A stretch of 64,000 nt of DNA from Sorghum bicolor (Eukaryota; Streptophyta; Magnoliopsida; Poales; Poaceae): contig NC_012876.2 of the NCBI RefSeq assembly GCF_000003195.3, positions 61,746,407 to 61,810,406 on the forward strand, in the 5' to 3' direction. The notes under the pieces are model-generated. The model was given only the letters and a program-made list of their open reading frames with translations, was not told where the DNA came from and ran no database searches. This document shows positions 12,091-23,134 of this stretch, in pieces. The first letter of the stretch is position 1. Every line of letters starts with the position of its first letter. The translations under genes and the position numbers were made by a program.

Positions 12091-12516
12091 TCTCTCCTCC
12101 CCCGCCGCCGCCCGGACCTGGAGGAAGGAGCAGGAGGCGGAGGGTGGAGTGGAGGCGACGCGAGGCAAAGCCAAGGTGAGGTGTCTAGTCAAGTTGGTAA
12201 AAAAAAAGTTGACCATTCGATCCTAATTTGACGGCTCCTTTTTCTCCCGATTCCCTTCCCAATTCGAGCGTGCCGCGATTTGGCCGTCCCCAACGAGCTG
12301 TCCGCCCCGCCCCCGCTTTCGTCCCCGTTTTGCGGTGCCTTGCTTGTCCCTCCTTCCTCGCTCAAATGCCTCACAGGCCGAGGCTCCGAGGCCGCGGGGA
12401 GGAGGAGGAGCGACGGCCAGCGGGGGAGGGGGAGGACACGAATCGTAGCCGGCCTCCCGCCCGTTGCTTCGCGCAGGGCGGTTCGGATCGCCGTCTGCCC
12501 CACCCACGAATAACCC
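12091..12516. promoter_or_regulatory. Shared divergent promoter, HAD gene and aspartic protease gene
   Basis: Only 426 bp separate the two start codons, which point away from each other. The interval is GC-rich toward the protease side and contains no other gene, so both promoters and leaders must overlap here. No convincing TATA box is visible for either gene. The bidirectional-promoter call is inferred from geometry. Confidence 0.6.
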
Positions 12517-15500
12517 ATGGCTCCGTCTCCGCCTCCGCCTCGGCGTGCTGCGCTCCTCCTCGCCGCGCTGCTGCTGCTGGTGGCTGGGTCCGCTCCCGGC
12601 GCCACGGCAACCGGCGTCTTCCAGGTGCGCCGCAAGTTCCCCGTGGGAGTAGGAGGCGGTGCTGCTGGCGCCAACATCAGCGCCCTTCGCGCCCACGACG
12701 GCACCCGCCACGGCCGCCTCCTCGCGACCGCTGACCTCCCTCTTGGCGGCCTCGGCCTCCCCACCGACACTGGGTACGTACGTGCCGGCGCTCGCTGGCT
12801 TGTTTATTTTGGAAGGATTTCCTGGTGGGTGCTTGATTTGAATTCGATTGTGGTGGATTATTGGGCCGGTCCGGGCGCGCGCAGCCTCTACTACACGGAG
12901 GTCAGGCTCGGGACGCCGCCCAAACGCTTCTACGTCCAGGTCGACACCGGCAGCGACATCCTCTGGGTCAACTGCATCACCTGCGATCAATGCCCCCACA
13001 AGAGCGGGCTCGGGGTACCATTTCCCACCCTTTTTTTTTCTTCTCTTTTTATGTGTGTCTGAACTGCAGATTAATTCATTTGTGTCCATTTTTTCTTTGA
13101 TGTGAATGCGGTTTGGGCGTCTCTGTGCAGTTAGACTTGACGCTCTACGACCCCAAGGCGTCCTCGACCGGGAGCACGGTGATGTGCGATCAGGGATTCT
13201 GTGCGGACACCTTTGGGGGAAGGCTGCCAAAGTGCAGCGCCAATGTGCCCTGTGAATATAGCGTCACGTACGGTGATGGTAGCTCGACAGTAGGTTCCTT
13301 CGTGAATGATGCGCTGCAGTTTGATCAGGTGACTGGGGATGGGCAGACACAGCCTGCCAATGCCAGCGTCATTTTTGGGTGAGTCGGGTCATTCCAGTTT
13401 ATCACATAGCGACCGTTTTTCGTTGGACATCATTCATTTGATAGGCTATTATGCTTCCTTATTAAAAGATTAGCATGATCCTTGGCCATTGCCGCAAATC
13501 CTTCTTTAGATTCATACAATGAGGGTAATAGGCTATTATGCTGCCTGAAAAGGTTAGCATGATCCTTGGCCATTGCCCCAAAGATACTTAGATATCCGTC
13601 TTTAGCATGACATTGATTTTTTTTTTTTAATCCCACTGTGAGGTAATGAAGTTGTATTCTTGGCCCTTTATCTTGGCTATATGTTCTTGTGCTATTAGTT
13701 CATTGGAAAGATGAGCATCATGGAAGCATCAACCCTGCTGTGGGGTTTACTATATGCATCCCATGCTCTTATCTAGAATACTGCAATAGAAGAACTGAGT
13801 AGGAAACGAGCATCAACTAATTAACATTTGTTGATAGTGCTGAAGTCTTAAGTGGGGATAGATGATTCTTCTTTCCTTTGTAGGTGTGGTGCTCAACAAG
13901 GTGGGGATTTGGGAAGTTCAAGTCAAGCCCTTGATGGAATTCTTGGTTTTGGTGAGGCAAATACATCAATGCTATCACAACTAGCTACTGCTGGTAAAGT
14001 GAAGAAGATATTTGCTCATTGCTTGGATACCATAAAAGGAGGTGGAATTTTTGCTATTGGAGATGTGGTGCAGCCAAAAGTAAAAACAACACCATTAGTA
14101 GCCGACAAGTATGTATGTTAACCTTGACATACTAATTATCATTTTGGTTGCATTACACTCATAGATGAAACTCTCTGGAACTGTCCTATCGTTGATAATT
14201 TTAATTAAATTTTGGTTTCTAGAACATGCTTCCGGAAGAGAGGTACAATCCCTATCATAGTTCTGTGTTAAGGGCCAAAAAGATGTGATCATACAATATT
14301 TGCACCATGTGTAATGTTTGTTTTTTTGGTAGGATAACATCGTCACTTCTGCCATGATGTAATACAAAATGAATTCCATAATAAAAGCTCTAGTTGGATT
14401 TAATAGGGAACTTCCATGCCACTTTATAGAAGATTTCGTAATCTGATTGATGCCAATGATGCATTCCACGAACCACCATTTTTATAGTTCACTAGTCATA
14501 TAACGCTTTTGAATTGTTCATAGCTGTTGACTTTGATTAATCATTAAGTCTCCATTTTTATAGTTCACTATTATTGCAACATAAAAACTCAAGCAAAATG
14601 GGAAAAAATAACCGTCCCACTCCCAGCTATAAAAACCTGTTGTTTCTGTACTTGCTCTATGAAATGGTGGACAACTGGCATGTTACTTGTTTACCAGAAG
14701 CCTTACAAGATAGCGTGCAACGCTGCTTGTTTTTATGATTAAAAATGTTGACCAACTGGTGTCCAAGAGCTTGAGGGGGGGGGGGGGGGTGCTGACTGCT
14801 GAGCTAATTTTGACATATGAAGTGACAACCATTGCTTAGGCTAGGCACGTTGTTTAGTATCCAACTAACAAGGGAAAAAATGACACTTTTGAAGTGTGGA
14901 AAAAATATGATAAAATAGCATGCGCGAAGAAAATAAATATAGGTATTAAAAGATTTTCTCTTTGGACAAATGTTCTGTCACTGGCATTTGTGCTATGCTA
15001 CAAACAGAAGTTTCACTAATGCTCTTGTGCTAGATGCCAGTGCTAGTAACTCTTCTTGTTCTTTTTTTCGCATGCCTCTTCGAACATACCATTGCTTTTG
15101 AGAGTTTTGAGTCGATAAAAAGTCCCGTATCAATGGCATTATTACAAACTTTATATGAAGGCACGTTTCTTGTCACATAGTGTTTTAGTTCTACTTAAGA
15201 TATGATGCATTTCGAAAGGGTCTCTAGCCTAGTGGTTGGAGCACCTGAGTAGCATCCAACAGGCTTGGGTTCGACTCCCCGTAGGAGTGAATTAAACAGG
15301 TCTGAAATAAAAAAATACAAAAAAAATATGTTGGGGTTTCCCTGATGACTTTGGTCAAAAAGATATGATGCATTGCAGCTGGCTGTTTTACTTCATTTAT
15401 ACCATACTCATAACCTGTCATGATTTTACTTTCCAGGCCACACTACAATGTGAACCTTAAGACAATTGATGTTGGTGGCACTACACTAGAACTCCCGGCA

Positions 15501-18489
15501 GATATTTTTAAACCAGGAGAAAAAAGGGGTACCATAATCGACAGTGGTACCACCTTGACATACCTTCCAGAATTGGTTTTCAAAAAAGTAATGCTCGCGG
15601 TAAGACAAAGATCCCGTGCTAGTTCTTCCCTTATGATGTTGGACCATATGCCTTTTCTTTACATATTAGGTTTCTCAATCAATTGTAGGTATTTAACAAG
15701 CATCAGGATATAACCTTCCATGATGTTCAAGATTTTTTGTGTTTCGAATATTCTGGAAGGTATGGTTTAGTAGTTTACACAATACAGCTGCAGTTGGAAG
15801 AGTACTAATTGTTACTCCCTCCATCCCTGAAAGCTTCAACTCCTAGAATCCGTGTCGGTCAAAATTTTTTAACTTTGACTAACTTTATAGAAAAGAGTAT
15901 CAATATCTATGATATAAAATGAGTATCTTATGAAAATATATTCTATGATAAATCTAATGATATTAATTTGGTACTATAAATCTTAGCGTTTTTTTCTATA
16001 AATTTGGTCAAAGTTTTAAAAGTTTGACTTAGGACAACTTTAGAAATTGCAGCTTTCAGGGACAGAGGGAGTACCTGCAATTCCTTCCATGCTGCATTTC
16101 ATACATGCTGAAATATATTTATTGAAATCCTGGTATCGATAATGCCCTCTCATACTTCTTTCATGAATTGACATCCTCATCTCTTCACAGTTCACACTTG
16201 CTCTGTTTTCATTTGAATTGGCACAAAGACGAATCACCAGCCCATATATTATATTCTCTTGCTATGACTATGATCCTAATTGTTGTGTTCATTTCTCTTG
16301 CAGTGTAGATGATGGATTCCCAACACTCACCTTCCATTTTGAGGATGATCTTGCGCTGCATGTGTATCCCCATGAGTACTTTTTCCCAAATGGGGTAACA
16401 TGACATTTCTCTCCTAGTGGAGTAATGCTTAATTCACCCATTACCATGGGTTCATCATGGTTCCAGCTTATAGCACTTGAAAGTGGCTTCAGTGCTCTTG
16501 TCTTCCTTTCTCCCCTTTTGCATAAACTACATGATAATGGTTAAAATAAAACACTTTTGTAATTTGTAATATCATGAGTGCCATTGGCAAGCAATGTGAA
16601 AAACAATAACTAAACTAGTATATATGAATGTATGATGCATCTACCTTATGCTGTCTTTTCCAGTGACATTGTTTATTTGTTAGGATTTTGGTTCTCCAAA
16701 AATTTCTCAATCACTCCATATCAAGCCTCCAGGCGTTTTTTCCCCTTTTCATCTGTCTTTTAATATTGTCTGTTTGCTCTTGATGTGAAATAATTTTGCT
16801 GAACTCCAGAGATATATTCTTTTGGATAAAGGTGTCAAAGTAAATTAACCAGAAAACCCAGTCAAATCTATGTTGCCAAAATGCCATTGATCTATCAATA
16901 TATGTGACTATGCCAATGATAGTGGTAGCCTGGTCCCGTATGTCATATACACTTGATGGAATGTTGGCAAAAGTGCAATTTCACTAATGGTATGGTGCCA
17001 ACTTCCCAAACACTGGTATTACATGATTGACCATGGTAATCACCTATTAGTATTTAATTTGATTCAAACTTAGTAAACATGAGTACTACTGAAGCAAACC
17101 TCAACTACATTTACAACACATCTAGATTTATGTGCGCTTGAAGATTACATTACAAATGTCAAAGTTCATCCACACTGTAGAGAGGTTAAAGAAAAATAGC
17201 AAACATTCATATTGCCAACATGGATGACATGTACATGCCTTGTCTGCCTTTGAAGTTTCTGATAGTTCTCATCGCCTTTTCAGACTGCACCGTTATTTTG
17301 CTTACAAAGAGAAAACAGCCTACCACTTCTGTATATGCATACATTCTCTTTATTATATGATTGTAGCTGGATGCTCTTTGTTTTCGGGAGTAATTTTTTT
17401 AAATAACCTTTGTAGATACATGACATTGAAACTCCTGTACAGTAAATCAGTAAACCTCTATGCTTCACATTCTACAGTATTAATGTAGGCTTCTAAGAGT
17501 TATTTCAGTAGATTTTCAATCAAAGTCCATTGTTGATATTTGGATTCTAGCACAACAACGGTTCGAAATAGCAGTGCTATTAGCATGCAAGTTCCATTTC
17601 CGAGTGCATAAAAAGTACGTGATCATGACTTTTATGGTCTACTTTTTTTGTTCCTTGAGCAGAATGACGTATACTGTGTGGGATTCCAAAATGGTGCATT
17701 GCAGTCAAAGGATGGAAAGGACATTGTGCTTATGGGAGGTCAGCACTGCACTAGCAAATCAATTTTGTTCTCAACGCTGTGTTTTTGACACTCTGTCTGT
17801 TTTCTTTCAGATCTTGTCCTTTCAAACAAGTTGGTTGTCTATGACTTGGAAAATCGAGTCATTGGGTGGACTGACTACAACTGTAAGTGTTAGCACGTTC
17901 TAGTCTGCTCATACTTGGTTCATTTCATGATACATTGCAGTCATAGTCAGTGGCAGAGCTTGAACTAAAATTGAGAGGAGACCAATCAAACTTGAGGAAT
18001 TAATACAGCGGGATAGATTACCAATTCATTAGCCCCTGGTCATAGTTTGCTGTTTTATTTCCAGAAATCTTGACTAGTTCCAAAATATTTTACATGAAAT
18101 TGGGAGCCATGAGCTTAGCATACAATAAATTATATTCTTGTTAACTGCCATTACCATTAAGTATGTAGTTTGGGATAAAAGTTCATCCACATTTACTTGT
18201 TGTTTTGGTGAAAGACACTTTCAGAGTGAAAAATGAAAACCCATGGTTAGTTAGCACAAGCATTGCACTGTTCTGAATCATACAAGTCATGGGTTGCCCC
18301 ATATTTCCACAACTATCTGGTTATCTGCTTGTAATTTCAGGTTCGTCGAGCATTAAAATTAAGGACGACAAAACGGGCAAAACATCTACTGTCAATTCAC
18401 ATGACTTGTCCTCAGGATCGAAATTCCACTGGCACATGCCCCTGGTTCTGTTGTTGGTAACAATAGTGTGCAGTTATTTAATAGGCTAA
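12517..18489 (+). CDS. Aspartic protease (A1 family), secreted, probably GPI-anchored
   Basis: Ten exons: 12517-12773, 12885-13014, 13131-13378, 13884-14108, 15437-15599, 15689-15759, 16304-16394, 17663-17738, 17811-17882 and 18341-18489. The phases agree and give 493 aa. A signal peptide is plain (Leu/Ala-rich run at about residues 11-30). The pepsin-like core has both catalytic motifs: DTGSD at Asp106, and DSGTT at Asp322. Cysteine-rich segments (CITCDQC, CDQGFCAD) and the flap-region YGDGSS mark the atypical plant 'aspartic proteinase-like' group, which lacks the plant-specific insert. The C terminus has a Ser/Gly stretch followed by a hydrophobic tail ending CSYLIG, a likely GPI-attachment signal. 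It would act at the cell surface; substrates are unknown. Introns hold a SINE (intron 4), a Stowaway element (intron 6) and a short duplication (intron 3). Confidence 0.93.
13441..13601. repeat. Imperfect direct duplication in intron 3 of the protease gene
   Basis: ATAGGCTATTATGCT at 13441 and again at 13528 each lead into TTAGCATGATCCTTGGCCAT and then a shared TCTTTAG/GTCTTTAG. The two ~70-bp copies are offset by 87 bp and differ by several substitutions and small indels. Confidence 0.75.
15212..15359 (+). mobile_element. tRNA-derived SINE in intron 4 of the protease gene
   Basis: The 148-bp body has a pol III A-box-like TAGCCTAGTGG near its 5' end and a B-box GGGTTCGACTC about 45 bases on, as in tRNA-derived plant SINEs. 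It is flanked by a perfect 15-bp target duplication, AAGATATGATGCATT, at 15197-15211 and 15360-15374. A related copy lies on the minus strand at 62273-62423. The family may be Au- or p-SINE-like; the exact name is not established. Confidence 0.9.
15815..16071. mobile_element. Stowaway MITE in intron 6 of the protease gene
   Basis: Termini CTCCCTCCATCCCTGAAAGC and GCTTTCAGGGACAGAGGGAG form an inverted repeat. TA dinucleotides flank both ends (15813-15814, 16072-16073). Its length is 257 bp and its interior is AT-rich with mirrored TTTGACTAA-like words. Confidence 0.88.
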
Positions 18490-18908
18490 CTCTATTGTAC
18501 GACACGAACACTGATGTAAATCCATTTGGTTCGTATATTCTTTCCACGAAAAGGAAATGTAGGGCTTTAGGTTGTGTCCTCTGACCACGGAAAACAATGA
18601 AAACAAAAACACTGTACAGTGTACACTATACTGAGCTATTGTTTGACTAGTGTAATGCTGAGGTGAGGAATATATGGCCGCACATGAGTTGAGTTTCCCG
18701 TGATTTTTTTTTTTGCATGTGCCAAATAAGAATCTCTTTTGTTGCAGTAGCAGTACGGCAATGTCCTGACATTTCTTTGGGAAATCAATTGTTTGGTGGA
18801 ACTTTCATTCTGCGTTTTTTTAGTAACGTTCTGACATTTCTGTGGAGTAAAAAAAACGATATATGGTGATTGAGAACCCAAGACTGGGTCGAAAAAACGG
18901 TGGTACTG

Positions 18909-19168
18909 GAAAGTTTTTATTTGATCCTAGTTTACTTCCAATTTTTTTTGCAAAATAGAAACAGTAGCACTTTCGTTTGTATTTGACAAATATTGTCCAA
19001 TTATAGACTAATAACTAGGCTCAAAAGATTGTCTCGCAAATTACAGATAAACTATGTAGTTAGTTATTTCTTTTATCTATATTTAGTGCTCCATGCATGT
19101 GCTGCAAGATTCGATGTGATGGGAAATGTAAAAAATTTTGTAAAATATTTTGGGAACTAAACAACGCC
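18909..19168. mobile_element. Tourist-like MITE remnant
   Basis: The interior contains GTAGCACTTTCGTTTGTATTTGACAAA-type sequence, CTCGCAAATTACAG and ATGCATGTGCTGCAAGATTC, and it ends near GGGAACTAAACAACGCC. This matches the family with GGCCTTGTTTAGTTCC ends seen intact at 35165-35406. The left terminus is not recognisable, so boundaries are approximate. Confidence 0.65.
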
Positions 19169-19739
19169 GTGTAGCTGGTATGACCGTCGACTCAGTTCTC
19201 TATTTTTTTTTCAAACCTTTCTATAATTCCTGACATCATGTATATATGAAAAAAAATCTGTAATAGTTAATTTAATAAATAGTCACTGAAAAAGGCGGTA
19301 AGTTGTTGGTATCCACACCTAAAGAAAAATTCTTCCGTCAGTTACCCTTTTTGCACACTGAAAAGCTCTCAAAGTCTCATGTTGCATATTTTTACATTCT
19401 GAACAATTTTAAGGCAACCCAGGATTGTGGAAATGCATGAATGACTAGGATACAATAAGACCTTGTTTGGATATTCTCGGTTTCGCATCAATCCACATGT
19501 GTTGGGTGGGTTGGAGTGAAACTTGAACTAAATTTCACCCCAATCCACTTCAACATATGTGGATCGAGGTGAATCCGACAATATTCAAGGTCTAAGGGAT
19601 AGAATGCTCTAACATCTTGAATCTTATGGATCGAAAGAAACATAGGGAACTATAAATCGAGCATTTGGATTTAGCATAGAAAAACATAGGAATTTGATAC
19701 ACGAAGGAAACTTTTCATGAGGTTCAACCTCTCAGGATC

Positions 19740-19968
19740 CAAATTTTTTTTGGATTTTTATACTCTAGCACTTTCGTTTTTATTTGACAAACATTATCTA
19801 ATTATAGAGTTATTAGGTTTAAAAAATTAGTCTCACGATTTACAGACAAACTATGCAATTAGTTTTTGTTTTTATTTATATTTAATGCTCTATGCATGTA
19901 CCGCAAGATTCGATGTGACAAAGAATTTTGAAAAAATTTTAGTTTTTAGGGTGAACTAAACAAGCCGT
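19740..19968. mobile_element. Tourist-like MITE remnant
   Basis: It shares CTAGCACTTTCGTTTTTATT, ATTTACAGACAAACTATGC and GCAAGATTCGATGTGA with the other family members, and ends GAACTAAACAAGCC. The left end has decayed. Confidence 0.65.
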
Positions 19969-20098
19969 CAGGGGTCGAGAGATCAACGCTAGGAAGTTGG
20001 TGTGCTCATCATGATTTAGGTGATGGTGCCTAGTGGTCTCGGGAAAATATAGAAAATGTTTTTAATTGTCTTGTGTGTTAGCCACAACTCAATTTCAT

Positions 20099-20327
20099 TC
20101 GTATTTAGTTTTAAAAAATTTCAAGATTCTCCATCACATCGAATCTTTGGACGCATGCATGAAGCATTAAATATAGATAAAAAATAACTAATTGCACAGT
20201 TTGCCTATAATTTTTGAGACAAATCTTTTGAACCTAGTTAATCCATAACCGGACAATAATTATCAAATATAAACGAAAATGCTACAATAGTTGAACCCAA
20301 AAAAAATCACGAACTAAACAAGACCTC
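20099..20327. mobile_element. Tourist-like MITE remnant, opposite orientation
   Basis: The sequence runs from TTTAGTTTTAAAAAATTTCA through CATCACATCGAATCTTTGGA to CGAACTAAACAAGACC, the mirror orientation of the copy at 19740-19968. The termini are diverged and no clear target duplication remains. Confidence 0.65.
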
Positions 20328-20810
20328 AATGATTCTACCCTCAACCTGAGAATGGACAGAAGGGAACCACAACATAGGAATGTCCACGCCTCATCGCAAG
20401 TCTCGTTTTGAGTTTTGGGTCATAGGGCCCTCAATTGATGGATTAGCGCCCCTTCTACCGGCTCGAACGAAAGTCTCTTTTAAGAACTTTAGTCCCCGGT
20501 CGAACACCGACCAAGAGGAGGTGGGGCTATCTCTAATCATCCGAGATGAGATCTCATAAAGTAGAATTCCTCTAAAATTCTAAAGAAAAATATAATACTA
20601 ATCTAGAAGGAATCGGATGTTTTTCAATAAGAAGAAATATGCACCTAATTAAATTCGAGTTAAAGAGGGCTGAAGCTGGTTGTTAGGTGTACATTTGAAC
20701 GATGATTCTTGCGGGTTTAGCCATATTGTCAGTTGGTAATATAAGAAATGTTTAGCCATATTTTATCAACTAGTGAAAAGTACAACTTCGTCATGGCTAA
20801 AAACCTTTTA

Positions 20811-21046
20811 GGGCCTATTTGGAACACGAAAAATTCTTCCTGCGTTACCTATGAAATTGAAGTGGTTCTTGTGAAATTCCTGTGCAATTCCAACGTTCCA
20901 AAGAAGCCCAGGATTCCTACTTTTTTCCTATAGCGTATCCAAACAAACATCCCTTTAAAATTCTAATGTTTTCTAATTCTCTATTTTGCAACTGCATTCC
21001 TGCAAAATTGCTATGGTTTTGCATTTTCGTGTTCCAAAATGGGACC
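20811..21046. mobile_element. MITE with GGGCCTATTTGGAACACGAA ends
   Basis: The left end GGGCCTATTTGGAACACGAA is mirrored on the right by TTTCGTGTTCCAAAATGGGA followed by CC. The inverted repeat of roughly 25 bp delimits a ~236-bp AT-rich non-coding element. The target duplication is not certain (TTA on the left, TAA on the right). Confidence 0.65.
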
Positions 21047-21516
21047 TAAAATTCTTCCATTTTTCTTTGTTCCAAAGGGAGCAAGAGTTAAATTCACAAA
21101 AGAGAAACCATGTCTAATCAAATGGTTAAACATTATTTTCTTTATTTTGAAATCCAAAAGTTTGAACTTAGCAGTGCCAACCAGCCTACGAACCAGCCTC
21201 TGATGCAGACTATGAACCATTATTGTCTTTTTAACAGCAAGTGAACAGCAAAGGGATCAGGATATATACTCAATTTAACAATCAATAGTACACTACAGCA
21301 TAACAGAGTTGATATATTGTCGCACCAACCAGAAGGCACATGTCGAGCAGAAGGCAGGGGATGACCAAAGAAGCTTCTGCTATTTCATGATCTGATCGCA
21401 CAAATGCAGGTAAAGTTTCAAAGTTAAAAGGTACATCCAGCTATGCTATTACAAAACTGATAAGGTAACAGATCCATCACTCCAACACAAAGTGACAACC
21501 GGAGTCAAGATCTACT

Positions 21517-23134
21517 TTAGTTCAACTTCTCAATTAGTTCGTTGATTTTGTCGCCACGGTTGCCAGAGTCACCACCATCCTTGTAGGGTTTCCTCTTCAT
21601 CTGAAGCCTCCTCTCTGGACACTTGAGCATAAAGGGCATGAGGAACCTCGATGCATCTCGAAAGTGTGGCCCAACAGTGGCGATCTCATGCACAACATCT
21701 TCCAAGCATATGATGCCGTGATCTCCAAGAGCCTGTTTTAAGCAAAGGCACACAAGGAGACTTTCAATGTAATTCACAAGTTAAAACTGAATCCAAAATC
21801 TCCATAAGCCATTTTAACCATCTCTCTGTTTTCTAACTCCACAGCCAAAAAAAAAGTAGGTATGATGAGAATGCTTAATCGTGAATAATTTGCTTTTCAG
21901 TGATCACTGGATTCACAAATTCACAAAAAATATGTTGGCGATAAATGAGCTGAAAAATGAATTGATCATCCAAATTGAAGTGTTGTTATTAGCTATTACC
22001 AGATCTTCTTAGCCTAACTAATACTAGTACCCATAATTGATAACTGAGGACATGCTAGTTCCTTATTGACGCATAGCCTGCAGCAGAGGTCATTTCAATT
22101 TGTTTTGATTGGGATCTTCTCAGCCTAACAAATACTAGTACTCAGAAGTCAGAACCGGTGACAGGGATTTAATTCCTTATTGATGAGTAACCCCTGGTAG
22201 TTACTTACTTCGATTTGCTATAATCCAATCTTCTTATAACCTAATAAATACTAGAACTCAAAACTGGTGACTCAAGTTCCTTGCTGACCGGTAGCCCACA
22301 GTACATAATAATTTGCTTAATAAATCTACAATATATGGTGCAAAAGCATACCTTCTCAATTAGATCGTTGCTGGTAAGAGGGAAAGGCTCCTTGTCCAAG
22401 AACCCACGACCCTTCTTGTAAATAAGCTCTTTCACATTCTTCAAGTTTGGAAACCTATTGTGACACAGCAACAAAGCTGAATATCAACAACGCAGTACTA
22501 CAAAACAACAAGATAATCGATCGCAGCCTTGGAAAATGTTGCTTTCATTCGGTTAAGTTACCCGTAGGTGACAAAGGGTTCAACAATGAGAAGCCTCTTC
22601 AGCGTCAACGCGGTGGCCTTGAGGAACACCCCAGTGAGGACCCTCGTCAGTCGTAGCTTCCTCAAAACCTTCCTGATGTTCGGATGCAAGTCCACGGAGC
22701 TACAAGCACACGCATCAAACAAGCAACGCTAGCTGTTTAACGCCATTGATGTAAAAAAAAAAACAGCAGGGAGTTTGTTCCGCTACCAGGACTACCACCT
22801 ACCCAGGGATGCGAATCGCAAAGACGAGCTTGGAGCTGAGCGCCTCGACGGGCGGCTGCTTGCGGACCTTGAGGCGGGTCCTCATCCGCAGGAAGTCGCG
22901 CTCCTTGTTGCGGAACGCGGTGACGAAATCCTCGGGCCGCTTGACGACGACCTTGTGCTCGTCGCGGATGCGCTGGCGCTTGGCCGCCTTGCGCTCCCGG
23001 TTCCTGACGGCCCAGTCCACGTTCTCCTTGCGCTTCTGCAGCTTCGACTCCTGGACGAACGCCAGCTGCTCCGGGGTCCCCTCCACCGCCATCGGTACGA
23101 TTATCCGCGACGCTTCATCCCCATTGGCACCCAT
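21517..23134 (-). CDS. Ribosomal protein L7-1-like (uL30 family) paralog
   Basis: Four exons on the minus strand: 23134-22803, 22699-22562, 22454-22352 and 21732-21517, giving 262 aa. The N-terminal basic helix (KLQKRKENVDWAVRNRERKA) precedes the uL30 fold (KLVFAIRIPGS, then KVLRKLRLTRVLTGVFLKAT) and the L7 tail (GGDSGNRGDKINELIEKLN). The canonical eukaryotic L7 tail is GGDAGNRE-like and preceded by a shorter basic segment. The replacement by ERRLQMKRKPYKDGG suggests the divergent L7-1/Rlp7-like paralog, which in yeast is a nucleolar ribosome-assembly factor; that role here is inference. The first ATG (23134) has a strong context (G at -3 and +4). A second in-frame ATG at 23092 would give 248 aa and has a weaker context. 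Divergent from MetAP2. Confidence 0.9.

Larger units (their letters stand above)
18490..21516. other. Spacer rich in MITE remnants
   Basis: This 3-kb stretch holds the protease 3' flank, several Tourist-like remnants (listed separately) and AT-rich DNA. Short open frames here show no domains. No gene is supported. Confidence 0.55.

Noticed and set aside
12091..12216. Upstream ATG of the HAD gene at 12216 with a transit-peptide-like extension
   Set aside because: It is possible, but the compact start at 12090 fits the family; kept only as an alternative.
15221..15290. tRNA gene suggested by A and B boxes
   Set aside because: It does not fold into a full cloverleaf by eye and is flanked by a 15-bp target duplication, so it is a SINE.
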